A DNA stretch of 64,000 nt from Vespa crabro (Eukaryota > Arthropoda > Insecta > Hymenoptera > Vespidae), in assembly GCF_910589235.1 (NCBI RefSeq), contig NW_025813599.1, positions 62,001 through 126,000 on the forward strand. Reading direction: 5' to 3'. Below, one piece after another: positions 42,268 to 56,863 of this stretch. Each line of letters opens with the position of its first letter. The stretch's first letter is position 1. Position numbers and translations under genes: made by a program. A model generated the notes under the pieces. It saw only the letters and a list, made by a program, of their open reading frames with translations. It was not told where the DNA came from and did no database searches.

Positions 42268-42980
42268 AAAAGTTTTTAACATTCTTTCATATCGTATATA
42301 CGATTTTTCGCTCATATACGCGTATCGTCGAAAAACGAAAAATTGAAATCTCGTTCAATTTCAATGATTTTATATTCTATCGATGCAGAATAAAGAATAT
42401 AACAAGAATATAACGTTTTTACTATGTTTAAATACGCGTTTTCATATGATAATTGTCGAAAAACGTAATCGACATCCGCGAATTTCGGTATATGCGCAGA
42501 TAAAATCGTGAAATCTTTAATAATACTTGTGTCACAGTTAGAAAAATGTTACCAATCGATTCAGAACATTGCATTTCATAAGATCAAACATCTATTTTAT
42601 ATTGGAATCAAAGTTTTTAACATTCTTTCATATCGTATATACGATTTTTCGCTCATATACGCGTATCGTCGAAAAACGAAAACTTGAAATCTCGTTCAAT
42701 TTCAATGATTTTATATTCTATCGATGCAGAATAAAGAATATAACAAGAATATAACGTTTTTACTATGTTTAAATACGCGTTTTCATATGATAATTGTCGA
42801 AAAACGTAATCGACATACGCGAATTTCGGTATATGCGAAGATAAAATCGTGAAATCTTTAATAATACTTGTGCCACAGTTAGAAAAATGTTACCAATCGA
42901 TTCAGAACATTGCATTTCATAAGATCAAACATCTATTTTATATTGGAATCAAAGTTTTTAACATTCTTTCATATCGTATG
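42268..42980. repeat. 12/13-unit echo, copy 2, with an inserted unit
   Basis: A42268, A42342 and G42980 match copy 1 but enclose one extra monomer. The segment also has the ACATCCGCG and TGTGTCACAG changes (42476, about 42530), otherwise seen together with AAATTG at 1084-1274 and 3472-3662. Confidence 0.75.
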
Positions 42981-44624
42981 TACGATTTTTCGCTCATATA
43001 CGCGTATCGTCGAAAAACGAAAACTTGAAATCTCGTTCAATTTCAATGATTTTATATTCTATCGATGCAGAATAAAGAATATAACAAGAATATAACGTTT
43101 TTACTATGTTTAAATACGCGTTTTCATATGATAATTGTCGAAAAACGTAATCGACATACGCGAATTTCGGTATATGCGAAGATAAAATCGTGAAATCTTT
43201 AATAATACTTGTGCCACAGTTAGAAAAATGTTACCAATCGATTCAGAACATTGCATTTCATAAGATCAAACATCTATTCTATATTGGAATCAAAGTTTTT
43301 AACATTCTTTCATATCGTATATACGATTTTTCGCTCATATACGCGTATCGTCGAAAAACGAAAACTTGAAATCTCGTTCAATTTCAATGATTTTATATTC
43401 TATTGATGCAGAATAAAGAATATAACAAGAATATAACGTTTTTACTATGTTTAAATACGCGTTTTCATATGATAATTGTCGAAAAACGTAATCGACATAC
43501 GCGAATTTCGGTATATGCGAAGATAAAATCGTGAAATCTTTAATAATACTTGTGCCACAGTTAGAAAAATGTTACCAATCGATTCAGAACATTGCATTTC
43601 ATAAGATCAAACATCTATTTTATATTGGAATCAAAGTTTTTAACATTCTTTCATATCGTATATACGATTTTTCGCTCATATACGCGTATCGTCGAAAAAC
43701 GAAAACTTGAAATCTCGTTCAATTTCAATGATTTTATATTCTATCGATGCAGAATAAAGAATATAACAAGAATATAACGTTTTTACTATGTTTAAATACG
43801 CGTTTTCATATGATAATTGTCGAAAAACGTAATCGACATACGCGAATTTCGGTATATGCGAAGATAAAATCGTGAAATCTTTAATAATACTTGTGCCACA
43901 GTTAGAAAAATGTTACCAATCGATTCAGAACATTGCATTTCATAAGATCAAACATCTATTTTATATTGGAATCAAAGTTTTTAACATTCTTTCATATCGT
44001 ATATACGATTTTTCGCTCATATACGCGTATCGTCGAAAAACGAAAACTTGAAATCTCGTTCAATTTCAATGATTTTATATTCTATCGATGCAGAATAAAG
44101 AATATAACAAGAATATAACGTTTTTACTATGTTTAAATACGCGTTTTCATATGATAATTGTCGAAAAACGTAATCGACATACGCGAATTTCGGTATATGC
44201 GAAGATAAAATCGTGAAATCTTTAATAATACTTGTGCCACAGTTAGAAAAATGTTACCAATCGATTCAGAACATTGCATTTCATAAGATCAAACATCTAT
44301 TTTATATTGGAATCAAAGTTTTTAACATTCTTTCATATCGTATATACGATTTTTCGCTCATATACGCGTATCGTCGAAAAACGAAAACTTGAAATCTCGT
44401 TCAATTTCAATGATTTTATATTCTATCGATGCAGAATAAAGAATATAACAAGAATATAACGTTTTTACTATGTTTAAATACGCGTTTTCATATGATAATT
44501 GTCGAAAAACGTAATCGACATACGCGAATTTCGGTATATGCGAAGATAAAATCGTGAAATCTTTAATAATACTTGTGCCACAGTTAGAAAAATGTTACCA
44601 ATCGATTCAGAACATTGCATTTCA

Positions 44625-45017
44625 TAAGATCACACATCTATTTTATATTGGAATCAAAGTTTTTAACATTCTTTCATATCGTATATACGATTTTTCGCTC
44701 ATATACGCGTATCGTCGAAAAACGAAAACTTGAAATCTCGTTCAATTTCAATGATTTTATATTCTATCGATGCAGAATAAAGAATATAACAAGAATATAA
44801 CGTTTTTACTATGTTTAAATACGCGTTTTCATATGATAATTGTCGAAAAACGTAATCGACATACGCGAATTTCGGTATATGCGAAGATAAATTCGTGAAA
44901 TCTTTAATAATACTTGTGCCACAGTTAGAAAAATGTTACCAATCGATTCAGAACATTGCATTTCATAAGATCAAACATCTATTTTATATTGGAATCAAAG
45001 TTTTTAACATTCTTTCC
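44625..45017. repeat. Marker segment CACACATC-AAATTCG-TTCCTATCG, copy 1
   Basis: CACACATC near 44632, T44892 and C45017 form a linked trio that recurs at 2,375, then 2,387, then 1,353 bases. These are seven, seven and four units once local indels are counted. Confidence 0.82.
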
Positions 45018-46345
45018 TATCGTATATACGATTTTTCGCTCATATACGCGTATCGTCGAAAAACGAAAACTTGAAATCTCGTTCAATTTCAATGATTTTA
45101 TATTCTATCGATGCAGAATAAAGAATATAACAAGAATATAACGTTTTTACTATGTTTAAATACGCGTTTTCATATGATAATTGTCGAAAAACGTAATCGA
45201 CATACGCGAATTTCGGTATATGCGAAGATAAAATCGTGAAATCTTTAATAATACTTGTGCCACAGTTAGAAAAATGTTACCAATCGATTCAGAACATTGC
45301 ATTTCATAAGATCAAACATCTATTTTATATTGGAATCAAAGTTTTTAACATTCTTTCATATCGTATATACGATTTTTCGCTCATATACGCGTATCGTCGA
45401 AAAACGAAAACTTGAAATCTCGTTCAATTTCAATGATTTTATATTCTATCGATGCAGAATAAAGAATATAACAAGAATATAACGTTTTTACTATGTTTAA
45501 ATACGCGTTTTCATATGATAATTGTCGAAAAACGTAATCGACATACGCGAATTTCGGTATATGCGAAGATAAAATCGTGAAATCTTTAATAATACTTGTG
45601 CCACAGTTAGAAAAATGTTACCAATCGATTCAGAACATTGCATTTCATAAGATCAAACATCTATTTTATATTGGAATCAAAGTTTTTAACATTCTTTCAT
45701 ATCGTATATACGATTTTTCGCTCATATACGCGTATCGTCGAAAAACGAAAACTTGAAATCTCGTTCAATTTCAATGATTTTATATTCTATCGATGCAGAA
45801 TAAAGAATATAACAAGAATATAACGTTTTTACTATGTTTAAATACGCGTTTTCATATGATAATTGTCGAAAAACGTAATCGACATACGCGAATTTCGGTA
45901 TATGCGAAGATAAAATCGTGAAATCTTTAATAATACTTGTGCCACAGTTAGAAAAATGTTACCAATCGATTCAGAACATTGCATTTCATAAGATCAAACA
46001 TCTATTTTATATTGGAATCGAAGTTTTTAACATTCTTTCATATCGTATATACGATTTTTCGCTCATATACGCGTATCGTCGAAAAACGAAAACTTGAAAT
46101 CTCGTTCAATTTCAATGATTTTATATTCTATCGATGCAGAATAAAGAATATAACAAGAATATAACGTTTTTACTATGTTTAAATACGCGTTTTCATATGA
46201 TAATTGTCGAAAAACGTAATCGACATACGCGAATTTCGGTATATGCGAAGATAAAATCGTGAAATCTTTAATAATACTTGTGCCACAGTTAGAAAAATGT
46301 TACCAATCGATTCAGAACATTGCATTTCATAAGATCAAACATCTA

Positions 46346-46348
46346 TTT
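46346..46348. repeat. 1-bp deletion, TATTTTAT to TATTTAT
   Basis: One T is missing, which makes the unit 340 bases and joins frames into an 81-codon stretch. Confidence 0.88.
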
Positions 46349-46824
46349 ATATTGGAATCAAAGTTTTTAACATTCTTTCATATCGTATATACGATTTTTC
46401 GCTCATATACGCGTATCGTCGAAAAACGAAAACTTGAAATCTCGTTCAATTTCAATGATTTTATATTCTATCGATGCAGAATAAAGAATATAACAAGAAT
46501 ATAACGTTTTTACTATGTTTAAATACGCGTTTTCATATGATAATTGTCGAAAAACGTAATCGACATACGCGAATTTCGGTATATGCGAAGATAAAATCGT
46601 GAAATCTTTAATAATACTTGTGCCACAGTTAGAAAAATGTTACCAATCGATTCAGAACATTGCATTTCATAAGATCACACATCTATTTTATATTGGAATC
46701 AAAGTTTTTAACATTCTTTCATATCGTATATACGATTTTTCGCTCATATACGCGTATCGTCGAAAAACGAAAACTTGAAATCTCGTTCAATTTCAATGAT
46801 TTTATATTCTATCGATGCAGAATA

Positions 46825-46835
46825 AAGAATATAAC
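46825..46835. repeat. Collapsed 11-mer (11-bp deletion), second instance
   Basis: This is the same collapse as at 41722, in a CACACATC unit that is again followed by a second CACACATC unit. It lies 15 units to the right of the first. Confidence 0.92.
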
Positions 46836-46999
46836 GTTTTTACTATGTTTAAATACGCGTTTTCATATGATAATTGTCGAAAAACGTAATCGACATACGC
46901 GAATTTCGGTATATGCGAAGATAAAATCGTGAAATCTTTAATAATACTTGTGCCACAGTTAGAAAAATGTTACCAATCGATTCAGAACATTGCATTTCA

Positions 47000-47392
47000 T
47001 AAGATCACACATCTATTTTATATTGGAATCAAAGTTTTTAACATTCTTTCATATCGTATATACGATTTTTCGCTCATATACGCGTATCGTCGAAAAACGA
47101 AAACTTGAAATCTCGTTCAATTTCAATGATTTTATATTCTATCGATGCAGAATAAAGAATATAACAAGAATATAACGTTTTTACTATGTTTAAATACGCG
47201 TTTTCATATGATAATTGTCGAAAAACGTAATCGACATACGCGAATTTCGGTATATGCGAAGATAAATTCGTGAAATCTTTAATAATACTTGTGCCACAGT
47301 TAGAAAAATGTTACCAATCGATTCAGAACATTGCATTTCATAAGATCAAACATCTATTTTATATTGGAATCAAAGTTTTTAACATTCTTTCC
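47000..47392. repeat. Marker segment CACACATC-AAATTCG-TTCCTATCG, copy 2
   Basis: T47267 and C47392 repeat the trio seven units after copy 1. The next units carry the private single-A deletion at 47499 and the CCAAAG change A47637. Confidence 0.82.
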
Positions 47393-47496
47393 TATCGTAT
47401 ATACGATTTTTCGCTCATATACGCGTATCGTCGAAAAACGAAAACTTGAAATCTCGTTCAATTTCAATGATTTTATATTCTATCGATGCAGAATAA

Positions 47497-47501
47497 AGAT
47501 A
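47497..47501. repeat. 1-bp deletion, AAAGAATAT to AAAGATAT
   Basis: One A is missing inside the first 11-mer of the tandem pair, which makes the unit 340 bases. Confidence 0.88.
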
Positions 47502-48332
47502 TAACAAGAATATAACGTTTTTACTATGTTTAAATACGCGTTTTCATATGATAATTGTCGAAAAACGTAATCGACATACGCGAATTTCGGTATATGCGAA
47601 GATAAAATCGTGAAATCTTTAATAATACTTGTGCCAAAGTTAGAAAAATGTTACCAATCGATTCAGAACATTGCATTTCATAAGATCAAACATCTATTTT
47701 ATATTGGAATCAAAGTTTTTAACATTCTTTCATATCGTATATACGATTTTTCGCTCATATACGCGTATCGTCGAAAAACGAAAACTTGAAATCTCGTTCA
47801 ATTTCAATGATTTTATATTCTATCGATGCAGAATAAAGAATATAACAAGAATATAACGTTTTTACTATGTTTAAATACGCGTTTTCATATGATAATTGTC
47901 GAAAAACGTAATCGACATACGCGAATTTCGGTATATGCGAAGATAAAATCGTGAAATCTTTAATAATACTTGTGCCACAGTTAGAAAAATGTTACCAATC
48001 GATTCAGAACATTGCATTTCATAAGATCAAACATCTATTTTATATTGGAATCAAAGTTTTTAACATTCTTTCATATCGTATATACGATTTTTCGCTCATA
48101 TACGCGTATCGTCGAAAAACGAAAACTTGAAATCTCGTTCAATTTCAATGATTTTATATTCTATCGATGCAGAATAAAGAATATAACAAGAATATAACGT
48201 TTTTACTATGTTTAAATACGCGTTTTCATATGATAATTTTCGAAAAACGTAATCGACATACGCGAATTTCGGTATATGCGAAGATAAAATCGTGAAATCT
48301 TTAATAATACTTGTGCCACAGTTAGAAAAATG

Positions 48333-48335
48333 TTT
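48333..48335. repeat. TT to TTT insertion
   Basis: ATGTTACC becomes ATGTTTACC. The unit before it also carries the private TAATTTTCG change near 48239. Confidence 0.88.
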
Positions 48336-49386
48336 ACCAATCGATTCAGAACATTGCATTTCATAAGATCAAACATCTATTTTATATTGGAATCAAAGTT
48401 TTTAACATTCTTTCATATCGTATATACGATTTTTCGCTCATATACGCGTATCGTCGAAAAACGAAAACTTGAAATCTCGTTCAATTTCAATGATTATATA
48501 TTCTATCGATGCAGAATAAAGAATATAACAAGAATATAACGTTTTTACTATGTTTAAATACGCGTTTTCATATGATAATTGTCGAAAAACGTAATCGACA
48601 TACGCGAATTTCGGTATATGCGAAGATAAAATCGTGAAATCTTTAATAATACTTGTGCCACAGTTAGAAAAATGTTACCAATCGATTCAGAACATTGCAT
48701 TTCATAAGATCAAACATCTATTTTATATTGGAATCAAAGTTTTTAACATTCTTTCATATCGTATATACGATTTTTCGCTCATATACGCGTATCGTCGAAA
48801 AACGAAAACTTGAAATCTCGTTCAATTTCAATGATTTTATATTCTATCGATGCAGAATAAAGAATATAACAAGAATATAACGTTTTTACTATGTTTAAAT
48901 ACGCGTTTTCATATGATAATTGTCGAAAAACGTAATCGACATACGCGAATTTCGGTATATGCGAAGATAAAATCGTGAAATCTTTAATAATACTTGTGCC
49001 ACAGTTAGAAAAATGTTACCAATCGATTCAGAACATTGCATTTCATAAGATCAAACATCTATTTTATATTGGAATCAAAGTTTTTAACATTCTTTCATAT
49101 CGTATATACGATTTTTCGCTCATATACGCGTATCGTCGAAAAACGAAAACTTGAAATCTCGTTCAATTTCAATGATTTTATATTCTATCGATGCAGAATA
49201 AAGAATATAACAAGAATATAACGTTTTTACTATGTTTAAATACGCGTTTTCATATGATAATTGTCGAAAAACGTAATCGACATACGCGAATTTCGGTATA
49301 TGCGAAGATAAAATCGTGAAATCTTTAATAATACTTGTGCCACAGTTAGAAAAATGTTACCAATCGATTCAGAACATTGCATTTCA

Positions 49387-49779
49387 TAAGATCACACATC
49401 TATTTTATATTGGAATCAAAGTTTTTAACATTCTTTCATATCGTATATACGATTTTTCGCTCATATACGCGTATCGTCGAAAAACGAAAACTTGAAATCT
49501 CGTTCAATTTCAATGATTTTATATTCTATCGATGCAGAATAAAGAATATAACAAGAATATAACGTTTTTACTATGTTTAAATACGCGTTTTCATATGATA
49601 ATTGTCGAAAAACGTAATCGACATACGCGAATTTCGGTATATGCGAAGATAAATTCGTGAAATCTTTAATAATACTTGTGCCACAGTTAGAAAAATGTTA
49701 CCAATCGATTCAGAACATTGCATTTCATAAGATCAAACATCTATTTTATATTGGAATCAAAGTTTTTAACATTCTTTCC
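49387..49779. repeat. Marker segment CACACATC-AAATTCG-TTCCTATCG, copy 3
   Basis: T49654 and C49779 repeat the trio exactly 2,387 bases, seven units, after copy 2. Confidence 0.82.
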
Positions 49780-50905
49780 TATCGTATATACGATTTTTCG
49801 CTCATATACGCGTATCGTCGAAAAACGAAAACTTGAAATCTCGTTCAATTTCAATGATTTTATATTCTATCGATGCAGAATAAAGAATATAACAAGAATA
49901 TAACGTTTTTACTATGTTTAAATACGCGTTTTCATATGATAATTGTCGAAAAACGTAATCGACATACGCGAATTTCGGTATATGCGAAGATAAAATCGTG
50001 AAATCTTTAATAATACTTGTGCCACAGTTAGAAAAATGTTACCAATCGATTCAGAACATTGCATTTCATAAGATCAAACATCTATTTTATATTGGAATCA
50101 AAGTTTTTAACATTCTTTCATATCGTATATACGATTTTTCGCTCATATACGCGTATCGTCGAAAAACGAAAACTTGAAATCTCGTTTAATTTCAATGATT
50201 TTATATTCTATCGATGCAGAATAAAGAATATAACAAGAATATAACGTTTTTACTATGTTTAAATACGCGTTTTCATATGATAATTGTCGAAAAACGTAAT
50301 CGACATACGCGAATTTCGGTATATGCGAAGATAAAATCGTGAAATCTTTAATAATACTTGTGCCACAGTTAGAAAAATGTTACCAATCGATTCAGAACAT
50401 TGCATTTCATAAGATCAAACATCTATTTTATATTGGAATCAAAGTTTTTAACATTCTTTCATATCGTATATACGATTTTTCGCTCATATACGCGTATCGT
50501 CGAAAAACGAAAACTTGAAATCTCGTTCAATTTCAATGATTTTATATTCTATCGATGCAGAATAAAGAATATAACAAGAATATAACGTTTTTACTATGTT
50601 TAAATACGCGTTTTCATATGATAATTGTCGAAAAACGTAATCGACATACGCGAATTTCGGTATATGCGAAGATAAAATCGTGAAATCTTTAATAATACTT
50701 GTGCCACAGTTAGAAAAATGTTACCAATCGATTCAGAACATTGCATTTCATAAGATCACACATCTATTTTATATTGGAATCAAAGTTTTTAACATTCTTT
50801 CATATCGTATATACGATTTTTCGCTCATATACGCGTATCGTCGAAAAACGAAAACTTGAAATCTCGTTCAATTTCAATGATTTTATATTCTATCGATGCA
50901 GAATA

Positions 50906-50916
50906 AAGAATATAAC
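50906..50916. repeat. Collapsed 11-mer (11-bp deletion), third instance
   Basis: This is the same collapse, 12 units after the second instance. Here the CACACATC unit is followed directly by the AAATTCG and TTCCTATCG markers (T51007, C51132), so the second CACACATC unit seen after the earlier instances is missing. Confidence 0.92.
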
Positions 50917-53900
50917 GTTTTTACTATGTTTAAATACGCGTTTTCATATGATAATTGTCGAAAAACGTAATCGACATACGCGAATTTCGGTATATGCGAA
51001 GATAAATTCGTGAAATCTTTAATAATACTTGTGCCACAGTTAGAAAAATGTTACCAATCGATTCAGAACAATGCATTTCATAAGATCAAACATCTATTTT
51101 ATATTGGAATCAAAGTTTTTAACATTCTTTCCTATCGTATATACGATTTTTCGCTCATATACGCGTATCGTCGAAAAACGAAAACTTGAAATCTCGTTCA
51201 ATTTCAATGATTTTATATTCTATCGATGCAGAATAAAGAATATAACAAGAATATAACGTTTTTACTATGTTTAAATACGCGTTTTCATATGATAATTGTC
51301 GAAAAACGTAATCGACATACGCGAATTTCGGTATATGCGAAGATAAAATCGTGAAATCTTTAATAATACTTGTGCCACAGTTAGAAAAATGTTACCAATC
51401 GATTCAGAACATTGCATTTCATAAGATCAAACATCTATTTTATATTGGAATCAAAGTTTTTAACATTCTTTCATATCGTATATACGATTTTTCGCTCATA
51501 TACGCGTATCGTCGAAAAACGAAAACTTGAAATCTCGTTCAATTTCAATGATTTTATATTCTATCGATGCAGAATAAAGAATATAACAAGAATATAACGT
51601 TTTTACTATGTTTAAATACGCGTTTTCATATGATAATTGTCGAAAAACGTAATCGACATACGCGAATTTCGGTATATGCGAAGATAAAATCGTGAAATCT
51701 TTAATAATACTTGTGCCAAAGTTAGAAAAATGTTACCAATCGATTCAGAACATTGCATTTCATAAGATCAAACATCTATTTTATATTGGAATCAAAGTTT
51801 TTAACATTCTTTCATATCGTATATACGATTTTTCGCTCATATACGCGTATCGTCGAAAAACGAAAACTTGAAATCTCGTTCAATTTCAATGATTTTATAT
51901 TCTATCGATGCAGAATAAAGAATATAACAAGAATATAACGTTTTTACTATGTTTAAATACGCGTTTTCATATGATAATTGTCGAAAAACGTAATCGACAT
52001 ACGCGAATTTCGGTATATGCGAAGATAAAATCGTGAAATCTTTAATAATACTTGTGCCACAGTTAGAAAAATGTTACCAATCGATTCAGAACATTGCATT
52101 TCATAAGATCAAACATCTATTTTATATTGGAATCAAAGTTTTTAACATTCTTTCATATCGTATATACGATTTTTCGCTCATATACGCGTATCGTCGAAAA
52201 ACGAAAACTTGAAATCTCGTTCAATTTCAATGATTTTATATTCTATCGATGCAGAATAAAGAATATAACAAGAATATAACGTTTTTACTATGTTTAAATA
52301 CGCGTTTTCATATGATAATTGTCGAAAAACGTAATCGACATACGCGAATTTCGGTATATGCGAAGATAAAATCGTGAAATCTTTAATAATACTTGTGCCA
52401 CAGTTAGAAAAATGTTACCAATCGATTCAGAACATTGCATTTCATAAGATCAAACATCTATTTTATATTGGAATCAAAGTTTTTAACATTCTTTCATATC
52501 GTATATACGATTTTTCGCTCATATACGCGTATCGTCGAAAAACGAAAACTTGAAATCTCGTTCAATTTCAATGATTTTATATTCTATCGATGCAGAATAA
52601 AGAATATAACAAGAATATAACGTTTTTACTATGTTTAAATACGCGTTTTCATATGATAATTGTCGAAAAACGTAATCGACATACGCGAATTTCGGTATAT
52701 GCGAAGATAAAATCGTGAAATCTTTAATAATACTTGTGTCACAGTTAGAAAAATGTTACCAATCGATTCAGAACATTGCATTTCATAAGATCAAACATCT
52801 ATTTTATATTGGAATCAAAGTTTTTAACATTCTTTCATATCGTACATACGATTTTTCGCTCATATACGCGTATCGTCGAAAAACGAAAACTTGAAATCTC
52901 GTTCAATTTCAATGATTTTATATTCTATCGATGCAGAATAAAGAATATAACAAGAATATAACGTTTTTACTATGTTTAAATACGCGTTTTCATATGATAA
53001 TTGTCGAAAAACGTAATCGACATACGCGAATTTCGGTATATGCGAAGATAAAATCGTGAAATCTTTAATAATACTTGTGCCACAGTTAGAAAAATGTTAC
53101 CAATCGATTCAGAACATTGCATTTCATAATATCAAACATCTATTTTATATTGGAATCAAAGTTTTTAACATTCTTTCATATCGTATATACGATTTTTCGC
53201 TCATATACGCGTATCGTCGAAAAACGAAAACTTGAAATCTCGTTCAATTTCAATGATTTTATATTCTATCGATGCAGAATAAAGAATATAACAAGAATAT
53301 AACGTTTTTACTATGTTTAAATACGCGTTTTCATATGATAATTGTCGAAAAACGTAATCGACATATGCGAATTTCGGTATATGCGAAGATAAAATCGTGA
53401 AATCTTTAATAATACTTGTGCCACAGTTAGAAAAATGTTACCAATCGATTCAGAACATTGCATTTCATAAGATCAAACATCTATTTTATATTGGAATCAA
53501 AGTTTTTAACATTCTTTCATATCGTATATACGATTTTTCGCTCATATACGCGTATCGTCGAAAAACGAAAACTTGAAATCTCGTTCAATTTCAATGATTT
53601 TATATTCTATCGATGCAGAATAAAGAATATAACAAGAATATAACGTTTTTACTATGTTTAAATACGCGTTTTCATATGATAATTGTCGAAAAACGTAATC
53701 GACATACGCGAATTTCGGTATATGCGAAGATAAAATCGTGAAATCTTTAATAATACTCGTGCCACAGTTAGAAAAATGTTACCAATCGATTCAGAACATT
53801 GCATTTCATAAGATCAAACATCTATTTTATATTGGAATCAAAGTTTTTAACATTCTTTCATATCGTATATACGATTTTTCGCTCATATACGCGTATCGTC

Positions 53901-54477
53901 GAAAAACGAAAACTTGAAATCTCGTTCAATTTCAATGATTTTATATTCTATCGATGCAGAATAAAGAATATAACAAGAATATAACGTTTTTACTATGTTT
54001 AAATACGCGTTTTCATATGATAATTGTCGAAAAACGTAATCGACATACGCGAATTTCGGTATATGCGAAGATAAAATCGTGAAATCTTTAATAATACTTG
54101 TGCCACAGTTAGAAAAATGTTACCAATCGATTCAGAACATTGCATTTCATAAGATCAAACATCTATTTTATATTGGAATCAAAGTTTTTAACATTCTTTC
54201 ATATCGTATATACGATTTTTCGCTCATATACGCGTATCGTCGAAAAACGAAAACTTGAAATCTTGTTCAATTTCAATGATTTTATATTCTATCGATGCAG
54301 AATAAAGAATATAACAAGAATATAACGTTTTTACTATGTTTAAATACGCGTTTTCATATGATAATTGTCGAAAAACGTAATCGACATACGCGAATTTCGG
54401 TATATGCGAAGATAAAATCGTGAAATCTTTAATAATACTTGTGCCACAGTTAGAAAAATGTTACCAATCGATTCAGA

Positions 54478-54501
54478 GCTTTGCATTTCATAAACTCAAA
54501 T
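54478..54501. other. Cluster of five substitutions in one monomer
   Basis: G54478, T54480, A54494, C54495 and T54501 all differ from the consensus within 24 bases, in an array where most units have zero to a few changes over 341 bases. The next unit has three more nearby (T54677, T54720, G54841). The tract lies in the three-unit segment missing from copy 2 of the large duplication. Confidence 0.85.
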
Positions 54502-56863
54502 ATCTATTTTATATTGGAATCAAAGTTTTTAACATTCTTTCATATCGTATATACGATTTTTCGCTCATATACGCGTATCGTCGAAAAACGAAAACTTGAA
54601 ATCTCGTTCAATTTCAATGATTTTATATTCTATCGATGCAGAATAAAGAATATAACAAGAATATAACGTTTTTACTTTGTTTAAATACGCGTTTTCATAT
54701 GATAATTGTCGAAAAACGTTATCGACATACGCGAATTTCGGTATATGCGAAGATAAAATCGTGAAATCTTTAATAATACTTGTGCCACAGTTAGAAAAAT
54801 GTTACCAATCGATTCAGAACATTGCATTTCATAAGATCAAGCATCTATTTTATATTGGAATCAAAGTTTTTAACATTCTTTCATATCGTATATACGATTT
54901 TTCGCTCATATACGCGTATCGTCGAAAAACGAAAACTTGAAATCTCGTTCAATTTCAATGATTTTATATTCTATCGATGCAGGATAAAGAATATAACAAG
55001 AATATAACGTTTTTACTATGTTTAAATACGCGTTTACATATGATAATTGTCGAAAAACGTAATCGACATACGCGAATTTCGGTATATGCGAAGATAAAAT
55101 CGTGAAATCTTTAATAATACTTGTGCCACAGTTAGAAAAATGTTACCAATCGATTCAGAACATTGCATTTCATAAGATCAAACGTCTCTTTTATATTGGA
55201 ATCAAAGTTTTTAACATTCTTTCATATCGTATATACGATTTTTCGCTCATATACGCTTATCGTCGAAAAACGAAAACTTGAAATCTCGTTCAATTTCAAT
55301 GATTTTATATTCTATCGATACAGAATAAAGAATATAACAAGAATATAACGTTTTTACTATGTTTAAATACGCGTTTTCATATGATAATTGTCGAAAAACG
55401 TAATCGACATACGCGAATTTCGGTATATGCGAAGATAAAATCGTGAAATCTTTAATAATACTTGTGCCACAGTTAGAAAAATGTTACCAATCGATTCAGA
55501 ACATTGCATTTCATAAGATCAAACATCTATTTTATATTGGAATCAAAGTTTTTAACATTCTTTCATATCGTATATACGATTTTTCGCTCATATACGCGTA
55601 TCGTCGAAAAACGAAAACTTGAAATCTCGTTCAATTTCAATGATTTTATATTCTATCGATGCAGAATAAAGAATATAACAAGAATATAACGTTTTTACTA
55701 TGTTTAAATACGCGTTTTCATATGATAATTGTCGAAAAACGTAATCGACATACGCGAATTTCGGTATATGCGAAGATAAAATCGTGAAATCTTTAATAAT
55801 ACTTGTGCCACAGTTAGAAAAATGTTACCAATCGATTCAGAACATTGCATTTCATAATATCAAACATCTATTTTATATTGGAATCAAAGTTTTTAACATT
55901 CTTTCATATCGTATATACGATTTTTCGCTCATATACGCGTATCGTCGAAAAACGAAAACTTGAAATCTCGTTCAATTTCAATGATTTTATATTCTATCGA
56001 TGCAGAATAAAGAATATAACAAGAATATAACGTTTTTACTATGTTTAAATACGCGTTTTCATATGATAATTGTCGAAAAACGTAATTGACATATGCGAAT
56101 TTCGGTATATGCGAAGATAAAATCGTGAAATCTTTAATAATACTTGTGCCACAGTTAGAAAAATGTTACCAATCGATTCAGAACATTGCATTTCATAAGA
56201 TCAAACATCTATTTTATATTGGAATCAAAGTTTTTAACATTCTTTCATATCGTATATACGATTTTTCGCTCATATACGCGTATCGTCGAAAAACGAAAAC
56301 TTGAAATCTCGTTCAATTTCAATGATTTTATATTCTATCGATGCAGAATAAAGAATATAACAAGAATATAACGTTTTTACTATGTTTAAATACGCGTTTT
56401 CATATGATAATTGTCGAAAAACGTAATCGACATACGCGAATTTCGGTATATGCGAAGATAAAATCGTGAAATCTTTAATAATACTTGTGCCACAGTTAGA
56501 AAAATGTTACCAATCGATTCAGAACATTGCATTTCATAAGATCAAACATCTATTTTATATTGGAATCAAAGTTTTTAACATTCTTTCATATCGTATATAC
56601 GATTTTTCGCTCATATACGCGTATCGTCGAAAAACGAAAACTTGAAATCTCGTTCAATTTCAATGATTTTATATTCTATCGATGCAGAATAAAGAATATA
56701 ACAAGAATATAACGTTTTTACTATGTTTAAATACGCGTTTTCATATGATAATTGTCGAAAAACGTAATCGACATACGCGAATTTCGGTATATGCGAAGAT
56801 AAAATCGTGAAATCTTTAATAATACTTGTGCCACAGTTAGAAAAATGTTACCAATCGATTCAG

